Assembly: GCF_902833145.1 (NCBI RefSeq)
Contig: NZ_CADFEN010000006.1
Span: 310,001-374,000 of the forward strand
Direction: 5' to 3'
Origin: Burkholderia sp. BCC0506
GTDB taxonomy: Bacteria > Pseudomonadota > Gammaproteobacteria > Burkholderiales > Burkholderiaceae
Length of the DNA stretch: 64,000 bases
Of the stretch, positions 7,190 to 15,096 are shown piece by piece. The notes beneath the pieces are model-generated. The model worked only from the letters and a program-made list of their open reading frames with translations. It was not told the DNA's origin and did no database searches. Every line of letters begins with the position of its first letter. Position 1 is the first letter of the stretch. The position numbers and the translations under genes are program-made.

Positions 7190-8311
7190 TCAGAAGATAT
7201 TGCGCAGGCCGATCGCGATGCCCGTCTGGTTGCTGCGGCCGGGCAGCTCGACGTTCGCCGCGCCGTTCGTCTTGTTGAAGTCGACGGTGCCGTAGATTTC
7301 GGTGCGCTTGCTCAGCGCGTACTCGGCGATGCCGACGATCGCGTAGCGGTTGCCGCTCGCGAGCGTGCCGTTCGTGGTCATCGCATTGCGCATGTGGTCG
7401 TAGTAGAACGCGCCCGTCAGCGTCAGCGGCGCGCTGACCTGCCAGCTCACGCCCGCGAACGGGCCGTCGTCGATGCGGCCCGTGCCCTTCGCGACCGGAA
7501 TCGACTGCTGCGCGAGCAGGCTGTCGACGAAGCCCGTGTCGTCCTTCGAGCGCAGGTAGCCCGCGTAGATCTTCGCCTTGCTGAACGCGTACACGACGTT
7601 CGCGTGGTAGATCGTCTGCTTGCGCGCCGAGTTGTCGCTGTTCTGCTGCGCGCCGGCCGCGATGCTGAGCGGGCCCATCACGTACGACAGCGACACGCCC
7701 CACGCATTGCCCTTGCCGAGCGAGCCCGGAATCTGGCCCGAGAAGCCGCCGGCGCCGGTCGATTCGTAGTTGGTGCCGGTCGAGTACATCGCCTTCGCGG
7801 TCAGCCCCTCGAACTTGCCCGTGTACTTGATCTGGTTGTCCGCATACAGGCCGCCGCCGAGTGCGACCGGCAGCCATGCGTTTTCGAGGTAGTTACCGAC
7901 CGTCAGGGGATCGTAGGTGTCCGCCAGCAGGTCGAACAGCGGCGTCTTCTGGCGGCCGAGGGTCACCGTGCCGTACGGGCTCTGCAGGCCGACGTACGCC
8001 GCGCGGTTGAACAGGCGGCCGCTGTCGGCGAATGCGCCGTTCTGCAGGTTCACGCCGCTTTCGAGGTTGAAGACCGCCTTCAGGCCGCCGCCGAGATCTT
8101 CCGTGCCGTAGATGCCGAAGCGGCTGTTCGTGATCGCGCCGTTGGTCATCGACAGCAGGCCGTCGTTCTTCGCGTTGGCGTTGGTCAGGTAACGAATGCT
8201 GGCGTCGGCGACGCCCCACAGCGTGACCGAGCTTTGTGCTGCGGCGTACTGGCTGGCGAAGGCCAGCGCGGCGCCCCCTGCGATGGCTGCGAGCCGGGTG
8301 GTCTGCTTCAT
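7190..8311 (-). CDS. Gram-negative general porin (OmpC-like, porin_4 family)
   Basis: 373-residue outer-membrane beta-barrel porin. The signal peptide MKQTTRLAAIAGGAALAFA...YAAAQ is followed by SSVTLWGVADAS, the conserved first strand of Burkholderia/Neisseria porins. The central NSRFGIYGTEDLGGGLKAVF and NRAAYVGLQSPYGTVTLGRQ segments contribute the loop-3/strand motifs, and the protein ends in GLRNIF with terminal Phe, the BAM recognition signature. ATG 8311 has AAAGGGAAAG ahead of it. Trimeric passive diffusion of small hydrophilic solutes is the expected role. Monocistronic, with its own terminator. Confidence 0.92.
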   Translation of the reverse strand: MKQTTRLAAIAGGAALAFASQYAAAQSSVTLWGVADASIRYLTNANAKNDGLLSMTNGAITNSRFGIYGTEDLGGGLKAVFNLESGVNLQNGAFADSGRLFNRAAYVGLQSPYGTVTLGRQKTPLFDLLADTYDPLTVGNYLENAWLPVALGGGLYADNQIKYTGKFEGLTAKAMYSTGTNYESTGAGGFSGQIPGSLGKGNAWGVSLSYVMGPLSIAAGAQQNSDNSARKQTIYHANVVYAFSKAKIYAGYLRSKDDTGFVDSLLAQQSIPVAKGTGRIDDGPFAGVSWQVSAPLTLTGAFYYDHMRNAMTTNGTLASGNRYAIVGIAEYALSKRTEIYGTVDFNKTNGAANVELPGRSNQTGIAIGLRNIF

Positions 8312-8656
8312 GAGCTTTCCCTTTTGTAGGTGTCTCCATTCATGGCCGGCCGCGTGCGCAGCCGGGTGGCGATCGCACACGTTCATGGCGCGCGCGATGT
8401 GGGCTGAATCATAAGATGAGTACGAACGCTGAAAGAAATTGAAATGTGCGGCAATCGCGCGATTGTCGTCCGCGAACAACGTTTCCCGCGCCGGGCCGGC
8501 GTCGCGCGGCGGCGGGACGGTGCGCGACGGCGCCGGCGGACACGCGCGGCGCAGTAAGGTTCGGCGATGGTGCGGTGCGGTCACGCGGAGCGTCGCGACG
8601 TGGTCGCTGTGATCGGTGCGCGTTGCGGATTGCCGGTCGCCGGTCGCCGGTTGTCG
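8312..8656. other. Upstream region of the porin gene
   Basis: About 345 bp with no supported gene. It carries the porin promoter and leader on the minus strand. The 8405-8455 part is relatively AT-rich and a likely promoter location. The rest up to the DUF1275 stop is GC-rich and featureless. Confidence 0.4.
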
Positions 8657-9403
8657 TCAGGCCGATTGCGTCGCCCCGTCGCTTCCGTTGCCCGCGTCGC
8701 CGTGACCGTCCGCGTTGCCCGCACCGCCGTCTCCCGCGCGCCGCCAGGCCCGCCGCACGATCTCCGCGAACGCGCCGGCGAGCAGCAGCACGGCACCCCA
8801 CAGCGCGATGTCCGGCACGAGCCGCGTCACGAGGCCGCCGACCACCGCGCCCGCCAGGAAACAGAAACTGATCGTCGCGAGCAGCGCCGAGTCGTGCAGC
8901 GCCCCCGCGTCGTAGCGCGGAATCAGCCCGACGAACAGCTTCTGCGCGGCGCGCCGCAGGTTGCCGGTCGTCATCACCGACGTGTACGACAGTTCCTCGA
9001 GATGGGTGAACGACAGCGTCTGCAGCGTCGCGACGAACGAGATGCCCGGAATCAGCCAGGCACTCGACGCGCCGACGAGGCCGCTCGCGGCGACGCCGAG
9101 AAACGCGATCTCGACGATCAGGCTCACGAACGCCGTATGCCGCATCCAGCCGCGCTGCGCGGCCAGGCCGAGCAGGTGCGCGACGAACACGGCGAGCACG
9201 AAGCCGCCGAGCGGCGGCACGTGATGCAGCGCGGCGGCCCATTCGCCGGCCGACAGGTTGATGCCGAGCAGCGCGACGTTGCCGGTCATCGTGTTCGCGA
9301 ACACGTGGCCGTGTCCGACGTACGTGTACGCGTCGAGATAGCCGCCGGACAGCGTCAGCAATGCGGCGACGGTGAGATTGCGGCTGGCGCCGTCGAGATC
9401 CAT
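8657..9403 (-). CDS. DUF1275 (YoaK-like) integral membrane protein
   Basis: 248 residues, ATG 9403 preceded by GGAGGATCG. Family hallmarks: an early GGYLDAYTYVGHGHVFANTMTGN motif, which is the DUF1275 signature, then about six hydrophobic segments and TSVMTTGNLRRAAQKLF in the middle. The C-terminal tail is Gly/Asp/Asn-rich (GDGGAGNADGHGDAGNG) and probably disordered. The function of DUF1275 proteins is not established. A transport-like role in the inner membrane is a guess from topology. It stands alone between the porin and a divergent small gene. Confidence 0.85.
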   Translation of the reverse strand: MDLDGASRNLTVAALLTLSGGYLDAYTYVGHGHVFANTMTGNVALLGINLSAGEWAAALHHVPPLGGFVLAVFVAHLLGLAAQRGWMRHTAFVSLIVEIAFLGVAASGLVGASSAWLIPGISFVATLQTLSFTHLEELSYTSVMTTGNLRRAAQKLFVGLIPRYDAGALHDSALLATISFCFLAGAVVGGLVTRLVPDIALWGAVLLLAGAFAEIVRRAWRRAGDGGAGNADGHGDAGNGSDGATQSA

Positions 9404-9678
9404 CGATCCTCCGTGGTGCGCGCCGCCCGGGCGCATGCGGCGGGCGGTGCGAATGTCGGTCGTGCAGGCAGGCGTGGCGCGCCGCCGGCACGGCGCGGCC
9501 GGCTTCGCCGCCTGCCGCGCGTCAATATGACGTTCGCCGTCGGGGTACGGGCGGGCGCCGCGCATCGCAGCCGGGCTGGACGTGGCGGTCGCGCGATTTT
9601 CACCGCCGCGAGACCGGCCGAGTATACCGGGCCGACCGACGCCGGCCGCGGCCCCGTTCGCCTTCACCGGGCCGTCGC

Positions 9679-10017
9679 ATGACACTCGCGATGCGCTTCC
9701 TGCGCGACACGGTCATCCCGTCCGCCGCGATCGTGCCGGTGGCCGTCCGGGCGTTCGACCGCGAATCGGGCGAGATCGATGCGCGCCAGTCCGCGGTGCT
9801 GGTGGCCGCGTATCCGTCGTTCACGCCGAAGCTGAAGCGCGAGGTGACCGACGCGTTGCGCGGCGGCAGGCTCGCGACGACCGATGGCGGCACGATCATG
9901 CGCGACGCACTCGACGCGGGGTTCGCGGTCGACTGGCCGGCCGCGGCGGACGACGTCGGCAGCGAGCGCGGCCGGCTGCTCGGCTTCGTGAACGGCGAGC
10001 CGCCGGCATCGCCGTAG
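9679..10017 (+). CDS. Hypothetical protein (112 aa)
   Basis: Soluble, no signal peptide. The N-terminal strand DTVIPSAAIVPVAVRAFDRESG is followed by KLKREVTDALRGGRLATTDGG, which looks like alternating strands and a helix. ATG 9679 is used; ATG 9691 is an alternative and neither has a strong ribosome site. GC skew by codon position is consistent with a real gene and the frame is free of stops. Family not recognised. It is convergent with the chromate transporter genes and divergent from the DUF1275 gene. Confidence 0.5.
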   Translation: MTLAMRFLRDTVIPSAAIVPVAVRAFDRESGEIDARQSAVLVAAYPSFTPKLKREVTDALRGGRLATTDGGTIMRDALDAGFAVDWPAAADDVGSERGRLLGFVNGEPPASP

Positions 10018-10060
10018 CCCGCGGCCGCCGCGGCCAGCCGCGGGCGGCACGACCCGCCGC

Positions 10061-10588
10061 TCACTGCCCGATGCCCGTGAGCCCGATCAGCGCGCCGCCC
10101 GCGAGCAGCCACAGCGGATGGATGCGCGTGCGCCACGCGAGCACCGCGCATGCGGCCGTGATGCCCCACTGGATCGCGGTGCGGTTCGACGCCTCGGCGA
10201 TCAGCACCGCGCTCGCCGCGACGAGCCCGGCCGTCACCGGCATCATCCCCTGCTGCACGTAGCGGCGCCACGGCCGGTCGCGAAAGCGCTCCCACGCATG
10301 CAGCGCGAGCACGGTGACGATCGACGACGGCCCGAACTTCGCGAGCGACGCGACCAGCAGCCCGGCCCAGCCGGCCACGTGCCAGCCCACCAGCGACACG
10401 ATCATCATGTTCGGCCCCGGCGCCGCCTGGGCCAGCGCGAACAGCGCGGTGAACTCGTGCGCGCTCATCCAGTGATGCACGCCGACGACCTGCCGCTGCA
10501 TCTCCGGCAGGATCGTGTTGCCGCCGCCGAACGCGAGCAGCGACAACTGGCTGAAGATCGTCGCGATGGCGATCAGCGTGTCGCTCAT
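10061..10588 (-). CDS. Chromate transporter family, second half (ChrA C-domain-like)
   Basis: 175-residue CHR-domain protein with about five or six membrane segments. Seen: LLAFGGGNTILPEMQRQVV near the N-terminus, FALAQAAPGPNMM, and WHVAGWAGLLVASLAKFGPS, which together are the CHR signature. Starts with an ATGA overlap on the stop of the preceding CHR gene, implying translational coupling. Full ChrA proteins carry two CHR domains in tandem; here the two are separate short genes that presumably form a heterodimer exporting chromate from the cytosol. A LysR regulator diverges from this pair. Confidence 0.88.
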   Translation of the reverse strand: MSDTLIAIATIFSQLSLLAFGGGNTILPEMQRQVVGVHHWMSAHEFTALFALAQAAPGPNMMIVSLVGWHVAGWAGLLVASLAKFGPSSIVTVLALHAWERFRDRPWRRYVQQGMMPVTAGLVAASAVLIAEASNRTAIQWGITAACAVLAWRTRIHPLWLLAGGALIGLTGIGQ

Positions 10589-11232
10589 GGCCGGCGCTCC
10601 TGCCGCGAGCCGTGCGAATCGTGCGGACTGCGCGCGGCCGCCGGCGCCGGCTGCGGCGTGCCCGCGTCGCGGCGGCGCGACGCGAGCCACACGCTGACGG
10701 GCGTCAGCACGAGCATCGTGGTCAGCAGCGGCATGCGCACCACCGCGATCGCGACGAACGCGAGCGCCGCGATCGCGGCGGCCGTGCGCGGCGCCCGAAG
10801 CAGCGGCTTCGCGACCTTCACGGCCATCGCGACGAGCAGGCCGGCCGCCGCCGCGGCGAGCCCCGCGAACAGGTGCTGCACGCGCGGATCGTTCTGCGTC
10901 TTCGCGTACAGCACGCCGAGCGCGACGACGACGAGCGTCGGGCCGGCGATCAGCCCGAGAATGCCGGCGAACGCGCCCGCGACGCCGCGAAAGCGCATGC
11001 CGACGGCGACCGACAGGTTGATCACGTTGCCGCCCGGCAGGAACTGGCAGAGGCCGAGCAGATCGGTGAATTCGTCGGCGGAGAGCCACTTGCGCTCGTC
11101 GACGATCGTGCGCCGCGCGAACGGCAATGCGCCGCCGAACGACATCAGGCCAAGCGACAGGAAGCCGGTGAACAGCTCGGCGAGGCCGATCCGGCGCGGG
11201 GATGCGGCAGGCGGCGGAGAAACGGATTGCAT
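10585..11232 (-). CDS. Chromate transporter family, first half (ChrA N-domain-like)
   Basis: 215 residues. Seen: LSLGLMSFGGALPFARR, DLLGLCQFLPGGNVINLSVAVGMRFRG split across the segment, and later hydrophobic helices, all matching the N-terminal CHR half with its characteristic FGG and CQxxPG motifs. ATG 11232 is preferred because AGGAG lies four bases ahead; upstream ATG 11244 and TTG 11247 are less well placed. The C-terminal 30 residues are Pro/Ala/Arg-rich and run into the overlapping second CHR gene. It pairs with that gene as a short-chain two-component chromate exporter. Confidence 0.88.
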   Translation of the reverse strand: MQSVSPPPAASPRRIGLAELFTGFLSLGLMSFGGALPFARRTIVDERKWLSADEFTDLLGLCQFLPGGNVINLSVAVGMRFRGVAGAFAGILGLIAGPTLVVVALGVLYAKTQNDPRVQHLFAGLAAAAAGLLVAMAVKVAKPLLRAPRTAAAIAALAFVAIAVVRMPLLTTMLVLTPVSVWLASRRRDAGTPQPAPAAARSPHDSHGSRQERRP

Positions 11233-11307
11233 GGGGCTCCTCATCAAACGATGCCCCCGAGGTTACCGCCGTTCAAACGGCCGGCAAAACGATTTTATCG
11301 GCGCGCC

Positions 11308-11328
11308 CTTGTGATCTAAAATCACAAG
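11308..11328. promoter_or_regulatory. Perfect 8+8 palindrome abutting the LysR start codon
   Basis: CTTGTGAT-CTAAA-ATCACAAG: 8 bp arms with 5 bp spacing containing the T-N11-A core expected for LysR-type binding. It ends one base before the ATG at 11330 and lies in the divergent chr/lysR gap, so binding would block regulator expression and could act on the chr genes. Confidence 0.65.
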
Positions 11329-11329
11329 C

Positions 11330-12214
11330 ATGGCACGCGATCTCCCACCCTTTTCCGCGCTTCGGGCCTTTGAGGCCGCGGCACGACATGAAAGCTTCAG
11401 CGCCGCCGGCGACGAACTGCATGTGACTCACGGTGCCATCAGCCGGCAGATTGCCGGGTTCGAGGCCTGGCTCGGCAAGCCGGTGTTCCACCGCTACGGC
11501 AAGCGCGTGAAGCTCACCGACGAAGGCCGCCGCTACCTGGACACCGTGCGCGCGGCATTCGACAGCATCGCGCACGCGACCGAGCAGTTGCGCAATACCG
11601 GCGCGGCGCGCGTGCTGCGCATCAACGCGCTGCCGACCTTCGCGATGAAATGGCTGCTGCCGCGCCTGTCGCGGTTCCAGCGCGACGTGCCGAACGTCGA
11701 GCTGAAACTGTCGACGTCGAACGCGCCGCTCGACACGCTGAACGGCTTCGACGTCGCGATCCGCCGCGGCCCCGGCCACTGGCCGAACTGCACGAGCGGC
11801 CACTTCCTCGACGAAAGCGTGATCCCGGTGTGCAGCCCGGCGCTGCTCAAGCGTGCGCCGATCGCGCGCGCGGACGATCTCGCGCGGCACGTGCTGCTGC
11901 ATTCGGATACGCGGCCGGAAGGCTGGCGCGACTGGTTCGCGGCGGCCGGCGTGACGATGAAGGGGCGCAAGCGGCAGTCGTTCGACCATTTCTACCTGGC
12001 GCTGCAGGCGGCCGTCGACGGGCTCGGCGTCGCGCTCGGCCCGCTGCCGCTGATCGACGACGAGCTGGCGAGCGGCCGTCTCGTGATGCCGCTGCCCGGC
12101 CCGCGCATCGCGACGCGCAGCTACTGGTGGATCGCGCCGGGCGCGCCGGCCGACGATCCGCTCGTCGCGCAGTTCTGTGCGTGGCTGCAGGGGCAGTCGA
12201 ATACCGGGGCATGA
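11330..12214 (+). CDS. LysR-family transcriptional regulator (GcvA-like)
   Basis: 294 residues. N-terminal winged helix-turn-helix: LRAFEAAARHESFSAAGDEL then VTHGAISRQIAGFEAWLG as recognition region, followed by the linker and an effector-binding periplasmic-fold domain starting near residue 90 (RINALPTFAMKWLLPRLSRF). That latter string is typical of the GcvA subgroup. Transcribed divergently from the chromate transporter pair with a 97 bp gap, so control of that pair is likely. No Shine-Dalgarno is visible before ATG 11330 because a perfect palindrome occupies that space, which suggests leaderless or weak translation. Confidence 0.88.
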   Translation: MARDLPPFSALRAFEAAARHESFSAAGDELHVTHGAISRQIAGFEAWLGKPVFHRYGKRVKLTDEGRRYLDTVRAAFDSIAHATEQLRNTGAARVLRINALPTFAMKWLLPRLSRFQRDVPNVELKLSTSNAPLDTLNGFDVAIRRGPGHWPNCTSGHFLDESVIPVCSPALLKRAPIARADDLARHVLLHSDTRPEGWRDWFAAAGVTMKGRKRQSFDHFYLALQAAVDGLGVALGPLPLIDDELASGRLVMPLPGPRIATRSYWWIAPGAPADDPLVAQFCAWLQGQSNTGA

Positions 12215-12254
12215 AGGCGCGCCGACGGGCGGCATGGCACCGCCCGCGCTCGAA

Positions 12255-13562
12255 TCAGACCACCGGCCCCGGTTCCTTCTCCTTGCGCAGGATCGCGTAC
12301 AGGATGATCGCGCCGAACGTCGCGGTGCCGATCCCGCCGAGCCCGAAGCCGCCGATCTTCAGCGAGAAGTCGCCGGCGCCGAGCACGAGCGTGACGGCCG
12401 CGACGATCAGGTTGCGGTTGTCGGAGAAGTCGACCTTGTTGACGACCCAGATCCGCGCGCCCGTCACCGCGATCAGCCCGAACACGACGATCGACACGCC
12501 GCCGAGCACGGGGCCCGGAATCGTCTGGATCACCGCGCCGAACTTCGGCGAGAAGCCCAGGCCGATCGCGATCAGCGCGGCGATCGCGAACACCAGCGTC
12601 GAATAGATCCGCGTGACGGCCATCACGCCGATGTTCTCCGCGTAGGTGGTCACGCCCGTGCCGCCGACGCTGCCCGACACGATCGTCGCGAGCCCGTCGC
12701 CGATGAACGCCCGGCCGACGTAGCGGTCGAGGTTGGTGCCCGTCATCGCGCTGACGGCCTTGATGTGGCCGAGGTTCTCCGCGACCAGGATCACCGCGAT
12801 CGGCGCGAGCATCAGCATCGCGTGCGGATCGAACACCGGCGCGCGGAAGCCCGGCACGCCGAACCACGCGGCATGCGCGACGATCGAGAAATCGATCGGC
12901 TTGCCGAGGCCCATCCCGTTGGTCGCGATCGCGTAGATCGCGTACGCGATCACGAGCCCGACGAGGATCAGCAGGCGCTGCATCATCCCGCGCGCGAACA
13001 CCGCGACGCCGCCGACGCACAGCACCGTGACGAGCGCCATCACCGAGTCGAAGGTCGAGCCCGATACGCCCTTGACCGCGATCGGCGCGAGGTTCAGCCC
13101 GATCACCGCGACCACCGCGCCGGTCACGACGGGCGGCATCAGCGTTTCGATCCAGCGCGTGCCGATCGCCTGCACCAGCGCGCCGAGCGCGACGTACACG
13201 ACGCCGCACGCGACGATCCCGCCGAGCGCGACCGGAATGTTCGGGTTCGGACCGCTGCCGCCGTAGCCCGTCACCGCGATCACGAGGCCGATGAATGCGA
13301 AGCTCGAGCCGAGATAGCTCGGCACGCGGCCGCCCACCAGCACGAAGAACAGCAGCGTGCCGATGCCCGACATGAAGATGCACAGGTTCGGGTCGAATCC
13401 CATCAGCAGCGGCGCGAGCACGGTCGAACCGAACATCGCGACGACGTGCTGCACGCCCATCGCGACCATCTGCGGCCACGCGAGGCGCTCGTCGGGGCCG
13501 ACCACGCGCGAGCTCGCGCCGGTCGGCTGGACCCGCCAGCGCGGGAAGTAGGAATCGGACAT
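12255..13562 (-). CDS. Uracil-xanthine/H+ symporter (UraA/RutG type, NCS2 family)
   Basis: 435-residue NCS2 permease with about 14 hydrophobic segments. Seen: QHVVAMFGSTVLAPLLMGFDPN near residue 37, the GRVPSYLGSSFAFIG segment with the family substrate-site neighbourhood, ILVAENLGHIKAVSAMTG in helix 8, and GGTGVTTYAENIG in the QEN-type motif region (AEN). These fit uracil transporters (UraA, RutG) better than xanthine-type carriers, which carry a NATFxLNxGVI form. Located in the inner membrane. ATG 13562 has a GGAGCG sequence upstream. It is convergent with the LysR gene; there are no pyrimidine catabolic genes beside it. Confidence 0.88.
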   Translation of the reverse strand: MSDSYFPRWRVQPTGASSRVVGPDERLAWPQMVAMGVQHVVAMFGSTVLAPLLMGFDPNLCIFMSGIGTLLFFVLVGGRVPSYLGSSFAFIGLVIAVTGYGGSGPNPNIPVALGGIVACGVVYVALGALVQAIGTRWIETLMPPVVTGAVVAVIGLNLAPIAVKGVSGSTFDSVMALVTVLCVGGVAVFARGMMQRLLILVGLVIAYAIYAIATNGMGLGKPIDFSIVAHAAWFGVPGFRAPVFDPHAMLMLAPIAVILVAENLGHIKAVSAMTGTNLDRYVGRAFIGDGLATIVSGSVGGTGVTTYAENIGVMAVTRIYSTLVFAIAALIAIGLGFSPKFGAVIQTIPGPVLGGVSIVVFGLIAVTGARIWVVNKVDFSDNRNLIVAAVTLVLGAGDFSLKIGGFGLGGIGTATFGAIILYAILRKEKEPGPVV

Positions 13563-13843
13563 GGGGAAAGCGCTCCTGTCGGTCGTCGGTCGCCGGCTGC
13601 CAAGGATGCGCCGGTCTGGAATCTGGCGCGAGTTTACGGAGCGGAATGGGGGCTGGCAAGCGAAGCGGTACGCGGCGTCGCCAGGGCGGAACAGCCGGGG
13701 TGCGGGCGTGGCCGGCCGCGTGCGGAAACCGGTGCGCGACCGCGCGGCCCGGTGAAAGGGTCGCCCGCGCATGACGCACGCGCGGCGCCCGGTGCCGGGC
13801 GCGAAGCAAGCGTGCGCTCACATCGCGGCCGGCGCGTCATGCA

Positions 13844-15079
13844 TCACGGATTGATGTACTGGAACAGCGACAGGTTCTGCAACTGCGCGTAAGCCTTCTG
13901 CGAGCCGGTCAGCGCGTTCTGCATCTGCAGGAACTGGCTGATCGTCGCGACCATGTTGGTGCTCGTCAGGTCGGCCAGGTTGCTGCTGACCTGCAGCGTG
14001 TTGGTCTGGTTCACGGCCTGCATCGCCTTGATTTCCTGCTCGCGGCCGCCGACCGACGCCTGCACGGTGAGCACGTTCGTCATCATGTTGTTCAGCTTCG
14101 TCGTGCCGGTGGTCATCGCGTTCGCGAGCGCGGTCGCGGCCGACGTGTTGCTGCTGATCGGCACCTTCAGCGCGGCGATCATCGTGTCGAGCGCGGCGAA
14201 CACGTCGGTGCCGGCCTGCGGCGCGGGCGTGACCGTGAACGTGTCGCCCGGCGCCGGCTTGCCCGACACGGGCACCGACAGGCCGCTGCCGAGCGCGATC
14301 CCGGCGCCGGCCGAATACGGCTGCGCGGCGGTCGTGGTCGGCGGCACGACGGTGTTGTCGGTCACCGTGTAGGTCGGCGCGGCGGCCGTGCCGCCGAACG
14401 CGATCGTGAACTGGTGCGCGTTGGTCGCGGCCGACGGGCTCGTGATCGTCACCGCGCCGATCGTGCCCGTGCCCGTGTTGCCGGCGCCCGCGAGCGGCAC
14501 CGGCTGGCTGCCGAGCATCGGCACCGACAGGAACACGCTCGCGCCGTCGTCGCCCTGCGCGATCGCGCGCGTGTCGGCGATCTGCACCTGGCGCGATCCG
14601 GTGTCGCCGCTGTAGGTCACACCGCCGCCCGGCGCGTTCGAGAACGGCGCGGTGGCCGACTGAAAGCCCGCGAACAGGTAATTGCCCGAGCCGTCGGTCG
14701 AATTCGCGAGGGTCAGCAACTGGTCGCGATAGCCCTGCAGTTGCGTCGACAGCGCGGAGCGGTCGCTGTCCGACAGCGAGCCGTCGCCGGCCTGGATCAC
14801 GACCGTGTGAATGCTGTTGAGCAGGTTGTTGACGCTGATGAGCGTCTGGTCCTCCTTCTGCAGCGACGACAGCGCGGCGTTCTGGTTCGACGCGTACTGC
14901 GACAGCGTCGCCGACGTCATCGACAGCTGCACGGCCTGCGCCGCGCCGAGCGGGTTGTCGGCCGGCGTCGCGAGGCTCACGCCGCTCGAGATCTGCTGGT
15001 ACAGCTGCGAGAGCTGCGCCTGCTGGTCGCTCATCTGGGCGACGTTCATCTGGTAGAACTGCGCAGTGGAAATCCGCAT
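13844..15079 (-). CDS. flgL: Flagellar hook-associated protein 3 (HAP3)
   Basis: 411 residues; forms the hook-filament junction with FlgK and is secreted by the flagellar T3SS. N-terminal MRISTAQFYQ...QLSQLYQQISSG and a C-terminal helical region ending in NLSLFQYINP are the D0/D1 coiled regions of flagellin-like proteins. The protein is about 100 residues longer than enteric FlgL. The extra length coincides with a Gly/Thr/Pro-rich module at residues 201-288 (TIGAVTITS...PTYTVTDN...PPTTTAAQPY) that recurs in FlgK. ATG 15079 is chosen over an in-frame TTG at 15100 because GGGGATCG precedes it and it gives the canonical MRIST start. Last gene of flgKL. Confidence 0.93.
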   Translation of the reverse strand: MRISTAQFYQMNVAQMSDQQAQLSQLYQQISSGVSLATPADNPLGAAQAVQLSMTSATLSQYASNQNAALSSLQKEDQTLISVNNLLNSIHTVVIQAGDGSLSDSDRSALSTQLQGYRDQLLTLANSTDGSGNYLFAGFQSATAPFSNAPGGGVTYSGDTGSRQVQIADTRAIAQGDDGASVFLSVPMLGSQPVPLAGAGNTGTGTIGAVTITSPSAATNAHQFTIAFGGTAAAPTYTVTDNTVVPPTTTAAQPYSAGAGIALGSGLSVPVSGKPAPGDTFTVTPAPQAGTDVFAALDTMIAALKVPISSNTSAATALANAMTTGTTKLNNMMTNVLTVQASVGGREQEIKAMQAVNQTNTLQVSSNLADLTSTNMVATISQFLQMQNALTGSQKAYAQLQNLSLFQYINP

Positions 15080-15096
15080 CGCTTCGATCCCCGAAA

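Noticed and set aside
10061-11232. Frameshifted single chrA gene
   Set aside because: Each half is a complete CHR domain with its own start, and the ATGA overlap is a normal coupling; two-gene short-chain CHR systems are a known layout.
13785-13802. GCGCCCGG-TG-CCGGGCGC palindrome downstream of flgL as a terminator
   Set aside because: It is a perfect hairpin but has no T tract on the minus strand and may be chance in GC-rich spacer DNA.
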